Shown piece by piece: positions 45,337 through 54,870 of a stretch of 64,000 bases of DNA. The stretch lies in the NCBI GenBank assembly GCA_026225415.1, contig JAMFSS010000006.1:97046-161045 (forward strand), written 5' to 3'. The DNA is from Alphaproteobacteria bacterium. GTDB taxonomy: Bacteria; Pseudomonadota; Alphaproteobacteria; UBA9219. Each line of letters begins with the position of its first letter. Positions within the stretch are counted from its first letter, which is position 1. The translations under genes and the position numbers were made by a program. Below the pieces are notes generated by a model, which worked only from the letters and a program-made list of their open reading frames with translations, ran no database searches and was not told the DNA's origin.

Positions 45337-46230
45337 CTAACCGCGCAATTTCTTGATGATATCGTCCAGCTGGTCGAGGTCGGTGTAATGAAGCGTGAGC
45401 GTTCCCGACTTGCCTTTGGTCACGATTTTGACCTTGAGGCCGATGACGCGTTCCAGTTCTTTTTCCAGCGCCATAACATCGGCATCTTGCGCATTGACCC
45501 GCGGTTTATGGATTTCGGGGTTGTCCTGGTCGCGTTTGGCCAGCGTTTCCGCCTGTCGCACATTCAAACCCTTGCGCACTATTTCCTGCGCGATGGCCAG
45601 CGGGTTTTTGGCGGGGATAATGGCACGGGCATGGCCGGTTGTGATTTTACCTTCGGCAATTAATTTCCGCACGCCTTCGGGCAGCGTAAGCAGGCGCATC
45701 ATATTGGTGATATGCGGGCGTGATTTGCCGACAATTTTCGATAATGCTTCTTGCGTATGGCCGAATTCTTCCAGCAATCTTTTGTAGCCTTCGCCTTCTT
45801 CCAATGCCGATAAATCTTCGCGTTGCACATTTTCGATAATGCCGAATTCGAGCGCTTCGCGGTCGGTCAGTTCGCGTACCATCACCGGCACTTCGTGCAG
45901 ACCCGCGATTTGTGACGCGCGCCAGCGACGTTCGCCCCCGATAATTTCATAACGGTTTTCGCCCGCCAGAGGACGCACCAACAACGGTTCGAGAATACCG
46001 CGTTCGCGGATGGAGTTGGCGAGTTCTTTTAAAGCTTCTTCATCGAACAGGCGACGCGGTTGGTATTTGCCGGATTGCAACCAAGTAACCGCCATGCGTT
46101 GCAAGCTGCCTGCCTTGCTAGGTTCGACTGTTACCGCGCGTGCGCTTGGGGCTTGATAAGATGCATCGGCGTCGCCGAACAAAGCGGAAAGACCGCGACC
46201 GAGAGGGGATGGTTTAGGCGTTGTATTCAT
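45337..46230 (-). CDS. parB: Chromosome-partitioning protein ParB
   Basis: CTPase clamp that loads at parS and spreads to form the segregation complex. The 297-residue protein has the N-terminal ParA-activating segment (SPLGRGLSALFGD), the ParB/Srx CTP-binding motif GGERRWRAS, a helix-turn-helix region (GHTQEALSKIVGKSRPHITNMMRLL) and a C-terminal dimerisation domain. parA lies 890 bases upstream instead of next to it. No convincing parS was found in the window. Confidence 0.96.
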   Translation of the reverse strand: MNTTPKPSPLGRGLSALFGDADASYQAPSARAVTVEPSKAGSLQRMAVTWLQSGKYQPRRLFDEEALKELANSIRERGILEPLLVRPLAGENRYEIIGGERRWRASQIAGLHEVPVMVRELTDREALEFGIIENVQREDLSALEEGEGYKRLLEEFGHTQEALSKIVGKSRPHITNMMRLLTLPEGVRKLIAEGKITTGHARAIIPAKNPLAIAQEIVRKGLNVRQAETLAKRDQDNPEIHKPRVNAQDADVMALEKELERVIGLKVKIVTKGKSGTLTLHYTDLDQLDDIIKKLRG

Positions 46231-46260
46231 TGGTTTTCTCCAGCATTTATTGGATTTTTC

Positions 46261-46288
46261 TTGACTTTTGATGATTATCTGATATTCT
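46261..46288 (+). promoter_or_regulatory. Promoter of a small RNA between parB and DUF3800
   Basis: TTGACT, 16 bases, TATTCT on the plus strand, opposite to all neighbouring genes. The expected start is near 46295. Confidence 0.55.
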
Positions 46289-46294
46289 GCTTAT

Positions 46295-46362
46295 CAAGGA
46301 TTGGGCTTTTCCCGGTCGACCGAGGGGTTCTAGACTTTGTCTGGGCCCCTTTTGTTTTTTTA
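46295..46362 (+). ncRNA. Small structured RNA, about 68 nt, beside the second DUF3800 gene
   Basis: Three hairpin-forming parts follow the promoter: GGG-CTTTT-CCC (46303-46313), the palindrome CGGTCGACCG (46313-46322), and AGGGG/CCCCT (46323-46350) enclosing AGAC/GTCT. A TTTTGTTTTTTT tail gives an intrinsic terminator. It converges on the 3' end of DUF3800 copy 2 (stop at 46374). Like the element at 9905, it sits directly at the 3' side of a DUF3800 gene. Confidence 0.65.
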
Positions 46363-46373
46363 TGGGGCTGAAT

Positions 46374-47114
46374 TCAAGGGAAACATTTTACCGTCCCTTT
46401 CTTTTCAAGGATTTTATATGTTCGGTTTTCTTGCTCTGGTCGCAGTCGTTTGAGAGCAACAGGTCTTGCAATAAGATCGGCAAGTTGCAATCCGGATGAG
46501 TTTGATTTTTTATCCGCGCAAATAAGATTAAACGGAACTTTTCTAAAATCGACGGCTTTATACCCCCAACGTCCCTGATTGTCGCAAATACGTCGAAACT
46601 CAAGCTCTAGATCTCTATTTTCTTTTGCGCCGCGTCCTTCGATTACTATATGGCTGATTTTGCCAGTCTGATTATTTTGAAGAAAGATTTTCATAATCTC
46701 TTCAAGACAAAACAACATACCTATTTGATAGGGGCTGTATGGGGCGTCGTATTTTTGCACCAGCCTATCCTTGTGAATGACTGAGGCGACATAGTGGAAG
46801 GGTGCTTCAGCAATTACATTGTTCAAGTCGGTCATAAAGTTGGTTCGCAACGAAGCGCTGGTACGCAGAACACCGAACAAGCCTTTTTCTTTGCGAATTT
46901 CATGTTCATGAAAAATGACTTGGTCATGCCCCCAATAGTTCATTTTGAGTGCCTGAAAGGCGGGGACTATTTTTTCAAGATAATCAATTTTCTTGATGAC
47001 AACAAAAACCAAAGAAAAAACTGGAAATTCTGGGTCAATTGACACTAGCCCGTGATCGCCACTTTCATCCGCAAAAATAAGGTAGTCGCTGAACGTGTCA
47101 TTATTTAGAATCAT
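46374..47114 (-). CDS. DUF3800 protein, copy 2
   Basis: A 246-residue protein with the family motif FADESGDHG near residue 13 and the late LQLADLIARP block. The predicted fold is RNase H-like with acidic metal ligands, and activity is unproven. The ATG lies six bases after the parA stop, so it is cotranscribed with mnmG-rsmG-parA, and it separates parA from parB. It is not closely similar to copy 1 outside the motifs, so the two were probably acquired independently. Confidence 0.87.
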   Translation of the reverse strand: MILNNDTFSDYLIFADESGDHGLVSIDPEFPVFSLVFVVIKKIDYLEKIVPAFQALKMNYWGHDQVIFHEHEIRKEKGLFGVLRTSASLRTNFMTDLNNVIAEAPFHYVASVIHKDRLVQKYDAPYSPYQIGMLFCLEEIMKIFLQNNQTGKISHIVIEGRGAKENRDLELEFRRICDNQGRWGYKAVDFRKVPFNLICADKKSNSSGLQLADLIARPVALKRLRPEQENRTYKILEKKGTVKCFP

Positions 47115-47120
47115 TCTAAA

Positions 47121-47945
47121 TTACTCGCCAACAGCTTTGGGAAGATCGGTATTTTCCAAACTTTCAAAGGCGCCCCATTCGCGTTTCAGCACTTCGCTGG
47201 CCAATTGCATATAGGCGCGGCTGCCGGAGCATTTCAGATCATACAGCAACACGGGCTTGCCATGTGACGGTGCTTCGGAAACGCGCACATTGCGCGGGAT
47301 GACGGTTTCGTAAACCTTGTCACCGAAATAGGAACGCACATCGGCGGCGACCGCGTCCGACAGGCTGTTGCGTTTGTCATACATGGTCAACACGACGCCT
47401 TGCACTTCCAATGTCGGGTTAAATCTTTCGCGTACGGCCTCCATTGTTTGCAACAGGCTGCTGACACCTTCCAGCGCGTAGAATTCAGGTTGCAGCGGGA
47501 TGAGGATAGCGTGTGATGCGATCAATGCATTAAGCGTGATGAGATTGAGCGAAGGCGGGCAATCGATCAGGATGATATCGTAATCTTTGGCGCTGCGATC
47601 CAAAGCGTCCTTCATGCGGAATTCGCGGCGTTCTGTTGTGACCAGTTGGATTTCCGCGCCTGCCAGATCGGCTGACGAAGTAATAACCGACAGATTGGGG
47701 ATGATGGTGGGCACTGCCACATCTTCGACCAGCAAACCATCAAACATCAGTTCGTAACAACCAATGCCGCGATTGGCGCGGACGACGCCAAAGCCGGTTG
47801 AGGCATTGCCTTGTGGGTCGGCATCCACCACCAAAACACGTTTGCCGACAGCAGCCATAGCGGTGGCCAGATTGACCGTTGTGGTTGTTTTACCTACGCC
47901 GCCTTTTTGATTGACGACGGATATGATACGGCAGTTTGAGGACAT
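47121..47945 (-). CDS. parA: Chromosome-partitioning ATPase ParA
   Basis: Deviant Walker ATPase that moves ParB-parS complexes along the nucleoid. The 274-residue protein has KGGVGKTT (residues 14-21), the DADPQGNAS motif and the Walker B segment DIILIDCPPSLN. Ten bases separate it from rsmG. Its usual partner parB is displaced by the DUF3800 gene. Confidence 0.96.
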   Translation of the reverse strand: MSSNCRIISVVNQKGGVGKTTTTVNLATAMAAVGKRVLVVDADPQGNASTGFGVVRANRGIGCYELMFDGLLVEDVAVPTIIPNLSVITSSADLAGAEIQLVTTERREFRMKDALDRSAKDYDIILIDCPPSLNLITLNALIASHAILIPLQPEFYALEGVSSLLQTMEAVRERFNPTLEVQGVVLTMYDKRNSLSDAVAADVRSYFGDKVYETVIPRNVRVSEAPSHGKPVLLYDLKCSGSRAYMQLASEVLKREWGAFESLENTDLPKAVGE

Positions 47946-47955
47946 TATTTGCTTT

Positions 47956-48585
47956 TCAGCTTTTATAGCGGAGGTTTTTTAAGACCAATAGGCTACCGCT
48001 ATCATCGCTTTGGCTGGGGTGGATTTCGTCTTTGAATATCCATTTTTTCCGCGCCTCTGTCAATTCTTCCGCCAGGGCTTTGCCCTTGGGGAAAAGGCAG
48101 ATGGTATCTTTATGCACTAGATAATTGGCGTATTTTAGCAATTCTGGCAAGGCTTTGAGCGCGCGGGCGGTGATGATATCGGGTTTGAGATCGCGGATAT
48201 TTTCGATGCGGTCGCGGCAAATGGTGACGTTTAGCCCAAGTTTATCGGTTACGGCTTGCAGGAAGTCGGCCTTTTTGCCTGTGCTTTCGATTTCGGTGAC
48301 ATGGAGCTTACGACCCGCGCCTTTGGCCATGATGGCCAGCACAAGGCCGGGGAAGCCTGCACCCGCACCCATATCAGCGAGGGTTTTGGCGGTGTCGGGG
48401 ATATGGCTGAACAGCTGGGCGCTGTCAGAAAAATGGCGTGTCCAAATGGTGGGCAGGGTGCTGGCGGCCACCAGATTGATTCTGTCATTCCATTCCACCA
48501 GCATTTCTTGATATGTGGACAAGTTGTGGATAGTTTCTTGTGGAACGGAATAAAATTTCAAAAATGCTTCTTGGTCGGTAGTCAT
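47956..48585 (-). CDS. rsmG: 16S rRNA (guanine527-N7)-methyltransferase
   Basis: SAM-dependent methyltransferase formerly called GidB. The 209-residue protein has the motif LADMGAGAGFPGLVLAIM for SAM binding and DSAQLF upstream. Its ATG overlaps the mnmG stop by one base (TAATG), a standard arrangement. Confidence 0.95.
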   Translation of the reverse strand: MTTDQEAFLKFYSVPQETIHNLSTYQEMLVEWNDRINLVAASTLPTIWTRHFSDSAQLFSHIPDTAKTLADMGAGAGFPGLVLAIMAKGAGRKLHVTEIESTGKKADFLQAVTDKLGLNVTICRDRIENIRDLKPDIITARALKALPELLKYANYLVHKDTICLFPKGKALAEELTEARKKWIFKDEIHPSQSDDSGSLLVLKNLRYKS

Positions 48586-50441
48586 TAAGCGGCTTTCTTA
48601 TGTTTTACATAGCGCAGAAGTGCGATTATCGCTGCCGGAGTCATGCCGGGGATACGTGCCGCCGCGCCAAGCGTTTCGGGCTTGATTTGGCGTAGTTTCT
48701 GGCGAATTTCGACAGACAGGCTGCCCACCGCATCGACATCTAAATCTGTTGGCAAAGCCAGCTTCTCGTCTTTTTGGAAGGCGCGGATATCCATATCCTG
48801 TCTTTCGATATAGCCCGCATATTTTCCGTCTATTTCCAGCTGTTCCGCTATGCGGGGGGCTATGGCGCCTAATTCAGGCCAGAAGCCAGCCAAACCCTTT
48901 AAATTGATGTCGGCATAGGAAATGAGGTCCAAGGCCGAGCGCACAACCCCATCGGCATTGATTTTAAAACCGTGGGACGAGAGTTTGTTGGGGGAAGCCT
49001 TAAGGCTGCGCATCAGCGTGCGGGCATCATCTAGAGCCTGTATTTTGCCTGCAAACGCTTGTGTACGGGCTGTGCCTACGCAGCCCAGCGCCATGCCCAA
49101 ACGCGTAAGGCGTTGATCGGCATTATCCGCCCGTAAAGTGAGGCGATATTCGGCGCGGGAAGTGAACATGCGATAGGGTTCATTGGTGCCGCGGGTGATC
49201 AGATCATCGATCATCACGCCGATATAGGCTTGGGAGCGGTCTAGCGTGAAGGGCGCGTTGCCCGCGACCTTAAGCGCGGCATTCAACCCCGCCATAAGCC
49301 CTTGCGCCGCCGCTTCCTCATAACCCGTGGTGCCGTTGATTTGTCCGGCGAAATACAGACCCGCGACGCGCTTGGTTTCCAAAGTTGCCCGCAATTCGCG
49401 CGGGTCACAGAAATCATATTCAATCGCATAGCCGTAACGGATGATCGTGACCTTATCCAAACCATTGATAGAACGGATGAAATCATCCTGAACATCGCGC
49501 GGTAGCGAGGTGGAGATACCATTTGGATAGACCGTGTGATCGTCCAGCCCTTCGGGTTCAAGGAATATCTGGTGGCGGTCTTTGTCGGCAAAACGAACGA
49601 CTTTATCTTCGATAGACGGACAATAACGGGGTCCTGTGCCGGAAATTTGGCCGGAATACATCGGCGCGCGCCCCAGATTGGCGCGGATAATGTCATGGGT
49701 GCGGTCTGTTGTGTGGGTCACGCCACAGGCGATTTGCGGATTGGTGATTTTATCGGTGAGGGTCGAGAAAGGTTCCGGCACCGCGTCTGCCGCCTGCATA
49801 TCAAGGCTTGCCCAATCAATTGTGCGGCCATCCAAACGGGCAGGCGTACCGGTTTTAAGGCGACCCAGCGGGAAGCCCAGCCTTTCCAGCGCGACACTGA
49901 GCCCGCGCGAGGGTTCTTCGCCAAAACGCCCCGCAGGGGTTTGATCGGTGCCCAAATGGATAAGGCCGCGCAAGAATGTGCCGGTGGTGATAACGACGGC
50001 GGCGGCGCGGATTTCCTCGCCACTACCCGTGATAACGCCCGCAATCGCGCCTTTATCGTCGGTTATCAAATCCTCTGCCGATGCGCCTTTTATCGTCAGA
50101 TTGGGCTGATTTTTCAGCATTTCCTGCATAGCATTGCGGTACAGCTTGCGGTCGGCCTGGGCGCGGGGGCCGCGTACTGCCGGGCCTTTGGATTGGTTGA
50201 GGACACGGAACTGGATACCCGCCGCATCGCCCACGCGCCCCATCACCCCATCCATCGCGTCAATTTCGCGCACCAGATGGCCCTTGCCAAGCCCGCCAAT
50301 AGCAGGGTTGCAGGACATTTCACCGATAGTTTCGACTTTGTGGGTCAGCAAGAGCGTGCGCGCGCCAAGCCGCGCCGAAGCCGCCGCCGCTTCGCACCCC
50401 GCATGGCCACCGCCAATGATGATGACATCAAATTTTTCCAT
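48585..50441 (-). CDS. mnmG: tRNA uridine-5-carboxymethylaminomethyl modification enzyme MnmG
   Basis: FAD-dependent GidA protein that with MnmE installs the cmnm5 or nm5 group at U34. The 618-residue protein has the FAD motif [12 protein letters not shown], the CNPAIGG block, and the C-terminal tRNA-binding helical domain with the PGMTPAAI segment. Its partner mnmE, usually just upstream after rho, is absent here and must be elsewhere. Confidence 0.97.
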   Translation of the reverse strand: MEKFDVIIIGGGHAGCEAAAASARLGARTLLLTHKVETIGEMSCNPAIGGLGKGHLVREIDAMDGVMGRVGDAAGIQFRVLNQSKGPAVRGPRAQADRKLYRNAMQEMLKNQPNLTIKGASAEDLITDDKGAIAGVITGSGEEIRAAAVVITTGTFLRGLIHLGTDQTPAGRFGEEPSRGLSVALERLGFPLGRLKTGTPARLDGRTIDWASLDMQAADAVPEPFSTLTDKITNPQIACGVTHTTDRTHDIIRANLGRAPMYSGQISGTGPRYCPSIEDKVVRFADKDRHQIFLEPEGLDDHTVYPNGISTSLPRDVQDDFIRSINGLDKVTIIRYGYAIEYDFCDPRELRATLETKRVAGLYFAGQINGTTGYEEAAAQGLMAGLNAALKVAGNAPFTLDRSQAYIGVMIDDLITRGTNEPYRMFTSRAEYRLTLRADNADQRLTRLGMALGCVGTARTQAFAGKIQALDDARTLMRSLKASPNKLSSHGFKINADGVVRSALDLISYADINLKGLAGFWPELGAIAPRIAEQLEIDGKYAGYIERQDMDIRAFQKDEKLALPTDLDVDAVGSLSVEIRQKLRQIKPETLGAAARIPGMTPAAIIALLRYVKHKKAA

Positions 50442-50477
50442 ACTGCGCCCATAGCAGAGAAGGTTTTAACAAGGCAA

Positions 50478-50507
50478 TAAAAAACCCCGCGATTAGCGGG
50501 GTTTTTG
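50478..50507 (-). terminator. Bidirectional terminator before mnmG
   Basis: AAACCCCGC, GATTA loop, GCGGGGTTTTT, with A and T runs on both sides. It ends the small membrane-protein gene and isolates mnmG from upstream transcription. Confidence 0.88.
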
Positions 50508-50520
50508 AAATAGCCGCCGC

Positions 50521-50907
50521 TTAGGGCTGCGGTTTATAGCTGGCGCGGGCGCGGTGGAGCGATATCCGGTCAGCCACAGTCTGGATGGGAAAACCTACGG
50601 CTGAACCGGCAACGACGCCAGCAACAGCACCAAAAAGGCCAGCTATTCCAAAAACGCCCGTTGCGCCTAGGGCCATAGTCGCCACAGCTTTACCGATAAA
50701 CATATCTTCAAAAACATCTTGTTCTCTATTAACAATGGCAACCAACAGACCCATTCCGGCCCCAACCCCACTTATTACCGCTACGCCATTTATTGGTAGG
50801 ACGCCATACATAAATGGAATGCTCGAACCGACAACGCCCGCAACGCCACAAATGGCCGCACCGGCGATCTGAAAGGCCTTATAAATAGTGTTGTCTGAAT
50901 CTTTCAT
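50521..50907 (-). CDS. Small Gly/Ala-rich membrane protein
   Basis: A 128-residue protein with three or four hydrophobic segments rich in Gly, Ala and Val (ICGVAGVVGSSIPFMYGVLP; GLFGAVAGVVAGSAVGFPI). Such glycine-zipper helices are found in small pore-like or envelope proteins. The ATG at 50907 follows GGGAGA. No family assigned. Confidence 0.65.
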   Translation of the reverse strand: MKDSDNTIYKAFQIAGAAICGVAGVVGSSIPFMYGVLPINGVAVISGVGAGMGLLVAIVNREQDVFEDMFIGKAVATMALGATGVFGIAGLFGAVAGVVAGSAVGFPIQTVADRISLHRARASYKPQP

Positions 50908-51104
50908 AATATCTCCCACTTATAATGTTTTTCTAATGCGGAGACACTTTACCACCCGTAAATGCTTTCAACAAGCAATCTGGCGATATTTGGCTAACCC
51001 TCTGACGAATCAACCATTCCACCTCGTTAACGATATCGTCAGGAATTTTGACTAAAATGAAATAATGCGGGGTTCCGTATGGAACCGAAAACCACAGGGG
51101 TGTG

Positions 51105-51797
51105 ATGGCCAAGCTTTTGACGTTAGGCGATTTACAAAAGCATTTTGAAGAAGCGCGGGAAAAAATATCCCGCGACCGGTTAGACATCGTCCACACCGCG
51201 CCTTTGCCGGAAAATTTCAATCGCGATGAATATGGTTTTTCGTATCTGCGTGCCGAACGTCTGGGCATGGAAGTCATCACCCATAGTTTGAAAGAAGTTT
51301 CATGGTTGCCGATGCAGCTGGATCCACAGGCGGAAATTCTGTTGGAAAATCGCGACAGCATGAAAAAATGGCTCGCCAGCACATCGCAAGCGCAACCGGA
51401 TGGCAATGTATTCGGCAATGATTTTATTCACGCGCTAACGCGTTGCGCCTTGACCAAGGGGTGGAACAGTAATGAGTTTCGTGCGCTGGCGTTACGCATC
51501 GGCGAATTGTTTCATGATTTATCGTGCCTGATCGGCTTGATTTATTATGGCGTGTGGATGTCGGAAAACGGCATTGAAGGTTTGCCGATCACCAACCCCG
51601 AGGATTTGGAACGCACCGCGCAGGAAATCGCCATGCTGACACGCTCGCCGGAAGTGGCGCAGCTTTTGAAGAAACGCAAACAAGTTGCCAAAAAAGCGTC
51701 GGACGATAGAAAGAAAGCGCGGCCTGTGTTGCGGGTTATTGAGAATGCCGCGTTTATCGCCGGGCGTGCGGGCTTGCCGGAGCATATTACCACCTAA
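51105..51797 (+). CDS. Hypothetical protein
   Basis: A 230-residue soluble protein, largely helical, with a Lys/Arg-rich C-terminus (KKRKQVAKKASDDRKKARP). A GTG directly before the ATG would add one residue. Codon use is like that of backbone genes. No family is recognised. It stands between a terminator-bounded small gene and the diguanylate cyclase. Confidence 0.65.
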   Translation: MAKLLTLGDLQKHFEEAREKISRDRLDIVHTAPLPENFNRDEYGFSYLRAERLGMEVITHSLKEVSWLPMQLDPQAEILLENRDSMKKWLASTSQAQPDGNVFGNDFIHALTRCALTKGWNSNEFRALALRIGELFHDLSCLIGLIYYGVWMSENGIEGLPITNPEDLERTAQEIAMLTRSPEVAQLLKKRKQVAKKASDDRKKARPVLRVIENAAFIAGRAGLPEHITT

Positions 51798-51825
51798 AAC
51801 ATGGCCTTTTTTCCGACACGGATTA

Positions 51826-51834
51826 TGGTATAAT
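51826..51834 (+). promoter_or_regulatory. Extended -10 for the diguanylate cyclase gene
   Basis: TGG followed by a perfect TATAAT, 30 bases before the start codon at 51865. Confidence 0.5.
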
Positions 51835-51864
51835 TCGTACCTTGCGCCATAACTTTGTAGATGA

Positions 51865-53244
51865 ATGCCCGTAAAATCCGACAAGGTAAAAACGCCCGAA
51901 CCGCAGCCGCGCCGCGTTAAACGACGCAAGGCCGACAGGCGGGATCGCCAGGCCAGCGCGACTAAAGCCGATGGCGCTGTGCCCGATTTTTATGCGTTGG
52001 TCGATGATGCGGTACAGGGCGTTATCATCCACCGCAATTTTAAACCGCTTTATGTCAACAAGGCTTTTGCGCGTTTATTCGGCTATGACGCCGCCCGCGA
52101 CATTATGGCGATGCCGTTATTGCGCGGTTTGGTGCCAGAGGATATCTGGCCGCGCATGGAAACCGAATATGACGAGATGATACGCGGATCGAAACAATCC
52201 TATATCGGGCGCACGCGCGGTATCCATAAAGATGGTCACGAAATCTGGGTCGCGGTGACGATGCGCGTGGTCGATTGGCAAAACACGCCCGCCATTATGT
52301 TGACCGCCTATGACATTTCCAAACAGATGGAGATTGAACATAATTTGCTGAACAGCGAGCAGAAGCTGCGCGCCGTTTTGGAAATCCTGCCTTATCCGAT
52401 TTATATCGCGAGCCGTGGCGACGGGCAGATTTTGTTCGTCAACCGGAAATCCTGTTTGTTGTTCCAGCAAAGCGCGGGACAATTTTTGAAAATGAAATCC
52501 TCGCAGATTTTCGTCAATACCGCCGACCGCGATAATCTGAATAATCTGATGGAAAATGTTTCCGACATCCGCGATATCGAAGTGCCGATGAAAACAATGC
52601 AGGGACGCGAATTTACCGCCGAAATCGCGGCAATTGCGTTGGAATATAGCGGCGTTCAGGCCGACCTTGTGGCTTTGAATGATATTTCGCAGCGTAAAGA
52701 GATGGAGGCGGAATTGTTCCGCCAGGCTTCGACCGATGCGTTAACGGGTATCAGCAATCGCGGCTATTTCCAGAATCTGGCCGAACAGGAAGTCCGGCGC
52801 GCGCGGCGTTTTGCCCGTGACATGACGGTGATGATGATCGATATCGACCATTTCAAACCGATCAATGATACTTATGGCCATGCCGCCGGCGATCAGGTGA
52901 TACAGGCGGTTGTGAAGCGCTCATTGGAAAGTTTGCGGCAGTCGGATTCGATTGGCCGCGTGGGCGGCGAAGAATTTGCGGTGGTGCTGCCCGAAACGCC
53001 GATCGCCGCCGCCTATGATGTGGCAGACCGTTTGCGCCAGCATATTCAGGACAAGCCGATTATGGTCGGCACGACAGGGTTGAAATGCACCGTCAGCATT
53101 GGCGTGGCGCAACTCTCGGCGCAGGATGGCACTGTGGATGATGTGATGAAACGCGCCGATGCCGCGTTGTATGTCGCCAAAAAGAATGGACGTAACCGGG
53201 TGGAGATGGCGGCGCATCCCAAACGGGTGGGCGAAATTGGTTAA
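51865..53244 (+). CDS. Diguanylate cyclase with two PAS domains
   Basis: Makes cyclic di-GMP. The 459-residue cytoplasmic protein has a basic N-terminus and two PAS domains (about residues 40-160, GVIIHRNFKPLYVNKAF; and 165-285, YPIYIASRGDGQILFVNRK). A GGDEF domain follows (about 290-450) with the active-site GGEEF near 367-371. RQSD five residues earlier matches the RxxD inhibitory site, so product inhibition is likely. No membrane segments. No EAL or PilZ gene is nearby. Confidence 0.93.
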   Translation: MPVKSDKVKTPEPQPRRVKRRKADRRDRQASATKADGAVPDFYALVDDAVQGVIIHRNFKPLYVNKAFARLFGYDAARDIMAMPLLRGLVPEDIWPRMETEYDEMIRGSKQSYIGRTRGIHKDGHEIWVAVTMRVVDWQNTPAIMLTAYDISKQMEIEHNLLNSEQKLRAVLEILPYPIYIASRGDGQILFVNRKSCLLFQQSAGQFLKMKSSQIFVNTADRDNLNNLMENVSDIRDIEVPMKTMQGREFTAEIAAIALEYSGVQADLVALNDISQRKEMEAELFRQASTDALTGISNRGYFQNLAEQEVRRARRFARDMTVMMIDIDHFKPINDTYGHAAGDQVIQAVVKRSLESLRQSDSIGRVGGEEFAVVLPETPIAAAYDVADRLRQHIQDKPIMVGTTGLKCTVSIGVAQLSAQDGTVDDVMKRADAALYVAKKNGRNRVEMAAHPKRVGEIG

Positions 53245-53330
53245 TTTCTGACCCTTGCTGTGTCAAATTACCGTTGAAGCGTTTCTTTGCCTTTGTTACA
53301 TTCCGTTACCCATTTTGACGGAGATATTTT

Positions 53331-53960
53331 ATGAGCTACAAAGAAATTCAGCGTTCCCGGCTTTTGCAAAAATTGCAAAGCCCCCGCCATGACAAAGATG
53401 CCTGTGGGACTTTTGGTATCGGGTTGACGCGTGGCGGCATGCGCCATAAGGCTTCAAAAATATTCGGCCAGATTTTTTCCTTCGACTATATGGGCAATTC
53501 CGAATTTGAAGGCGGAGTTATTGGTCGCACCCTGCAAGCCGTGTATGATGAAAAAAACAAATTGGCCGCAAGCAGCCTGACAATACCAGTGCGCATGCGC
53601 GATTCCTGGTCGGGTGAAATTAAAGAAGGTGATGCGGTTTTCTACATTATCCAAACCCGCAAGCTCCAAGGCGCGGGTCATGTCGAGGGTTTCCTGCGCG
53701 GTATACTTGACGGCGTTGCGCATACGGCAGAGCCCATGGATTTAATGCGCGCTCTTTTTCCAAAACACGACGAGAAGAAAACGCTTGGCTGGTTGGAATT
53801 GGATAATGGATATTTTATTTTCGTGGATCACAAAGCTTTTGTCGACACGGCGAAATTATTTGGTGTCGGGCATGCGATCGCGGAACCCGCTCGGGATATA
53901 CCAACCGTCCCTGCACCTAAAGTGACAGGCGCCGCACCTGCGGTACCTAAGGTCGCTTAA
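53331..53960 (+). CDS. Hypothetical protein with DYMGNSEFEGG motif
   Basis: A 209-residue soluble protein starting behind GGAG. The segment FDYMGNSEFEGGVIGRTL resembles a motif (DYMGSAEFE-type) that I recall from uncharacterised bacterial and plasmid proteins. A Pro/Ala/Val-rich C-terminal tail (about 25 residues) is probably disordered. Its stop overlaps the end of the convergent SDR gene by four bases. Function unknown. Confidence 0.72.
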   Translation: MSYKEIQRSRLLQKLQSPRHDKDACGTFGIGLTRGGMRHKASKIFGQIFSFDYMGNSEFEGGVIGRTLQAVYDEKNKLAASSLTIPVRMRDSWSGEIKEGDAVFYIIQTRKLQGAGHVEGFLRGILDGVAHTAEPMDLMRALFPKHDEKKTLGWLELDNGYFIFVDHKAFVDTAKLFGVGHAIAEPARDIPTVPAPKVTGAAPAVPKVA

Positions 53961-54727
53961 CCGGCGTCGCGTTCAATCGCGAAGGGTGCCCATGTTTGTT
54001 TCGTGGGCACGACTTCCATTGAATTGACATTGACATGTTCCGGCAATGTCGCGACCCAGAAAACGGCTTCGCCCACATCTTCGGATGTCAGCGGTTGCGT
54101 ATCGGCGTAAACTTTGGCGGCTTTGTCGGCGTCGCCTTTAAAACGTTTCACGGAAAATTCGGTTTCGGCGATGCCCGGCTCGATACTGGTCATGCGGATA
54201 TTCGTGCCTTGCAAATCGCAACGGGTGGCGAGGGTGAGTTGCCGCGCAAATGCTTTGCAGGCGGCGTAAACATTGCCACCTGGATACGGCCAATTACCCG
54301 CCACCGACGCGATGTTGATAACATGGCCGCGTTTGCGCGCGGCCATTTGCGGCATGACCAAACGGGTGATGTGAACCAATGACCGGCAATTACTGTCGAT
54401 CATCGCATCGGCATCGGCCAGATTCATTTCATGGAATTTATCCAAACCCAATGCGCCGCCCGCATTGTTGATCAACAGATCGATATTGTGGAATGACGGG
54501 GGAATGGCATTAAACGCGTCGGTGATTTCCTGCGGTTTCAACAAATCGGCGATCATCGCATGTTTGGGGACATTGGGCAGGGCGTTGATCAATTCCTGAA
54601 TTTTTTCCGCGTTGCGGCCATGCAGGATGAGCGAACAACCGATTTCGGCAAAACGTTGCGCGAAGGCTTTGCCAAAACCGGAAGTGGATCCTGTGATAAG
54701 GACGGTTTTGGGTTGGTATTTTTGCAT
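53957..54727 (-). CDS. Short-chain dehydrogenase, YdfG-like
   Basis: A 256-residue SDR with TGSTSGFGKAFA (cofactor site), NNAGG and the catalytic YAACK. The C-terminal SVKRFKGDADKA, then PEHVNVN block is typical of the YdfG/serine dehydrogenase group, which oxidises 3-hydroxy acids such as serine, allothreonine or 3-hydroxypropionate. The ATG at 54727 follows AAAGGA; longer starts would run into the repeat element upstream. Confidence 0.9.
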   Translation of the reverse strand: MQKYQPKTVLITGSTSGFGKAFAQRFAEIGCSLILHGRNAEKIQELINALPNVPKHAMIADLLKPQEITDAFNAIPPSFHNIDLLINNAGGALGLDKFHEMNLADADAMIDSNCRSLVHITRLVMPQMAARKRGHVINIASVAGNWPYPGGNVYAACKAFARQLTLATRCDLQGTNIRMTSIEPGIAETEFSVKRFKGDADKAAKVYADTQPLTSEDVGEAVFWVATLPEHVNVNSMEVVPTKQTWAPFAIERDAG

Positions 54728-54753
54728 GTTGGTTTTCCTTTCACAAGAAAGCG

Positions 54754-54832
54754 AACCCCTCACCCTTAAAAACTAAGACTTATCCAAGAGGATAAGCCTA
54801 AGTTTTTAAGCCCTCTCCCTCAAGGGGAGAGG
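54754..54832. repeat. Hairpin repeat family B, copy 3 (reverse orientation)
   Basis: Read on the minus strand it has the CCTCTCCC/GGGAGAGG hairpin, then AAAAACTTAGG with inner CTTATCC/GGATAAG, then CTTAGTTTTT and GGTGAGGGGT. It lies between queH and the SDR gene. Confidence 0.8.
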
Positions 54833-54870
54833 AACCCCTACTGCAAAATTCGTTTTATATTGGCAGAGGT

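Noticed and set aside
50933..51418. 161-codon minus-strand frame
   Set aside because: Most of it is antisense to the gene at 51105. The C-terminal 50 residues look protein-like but have no start codon or ribosome-binding site of their own.
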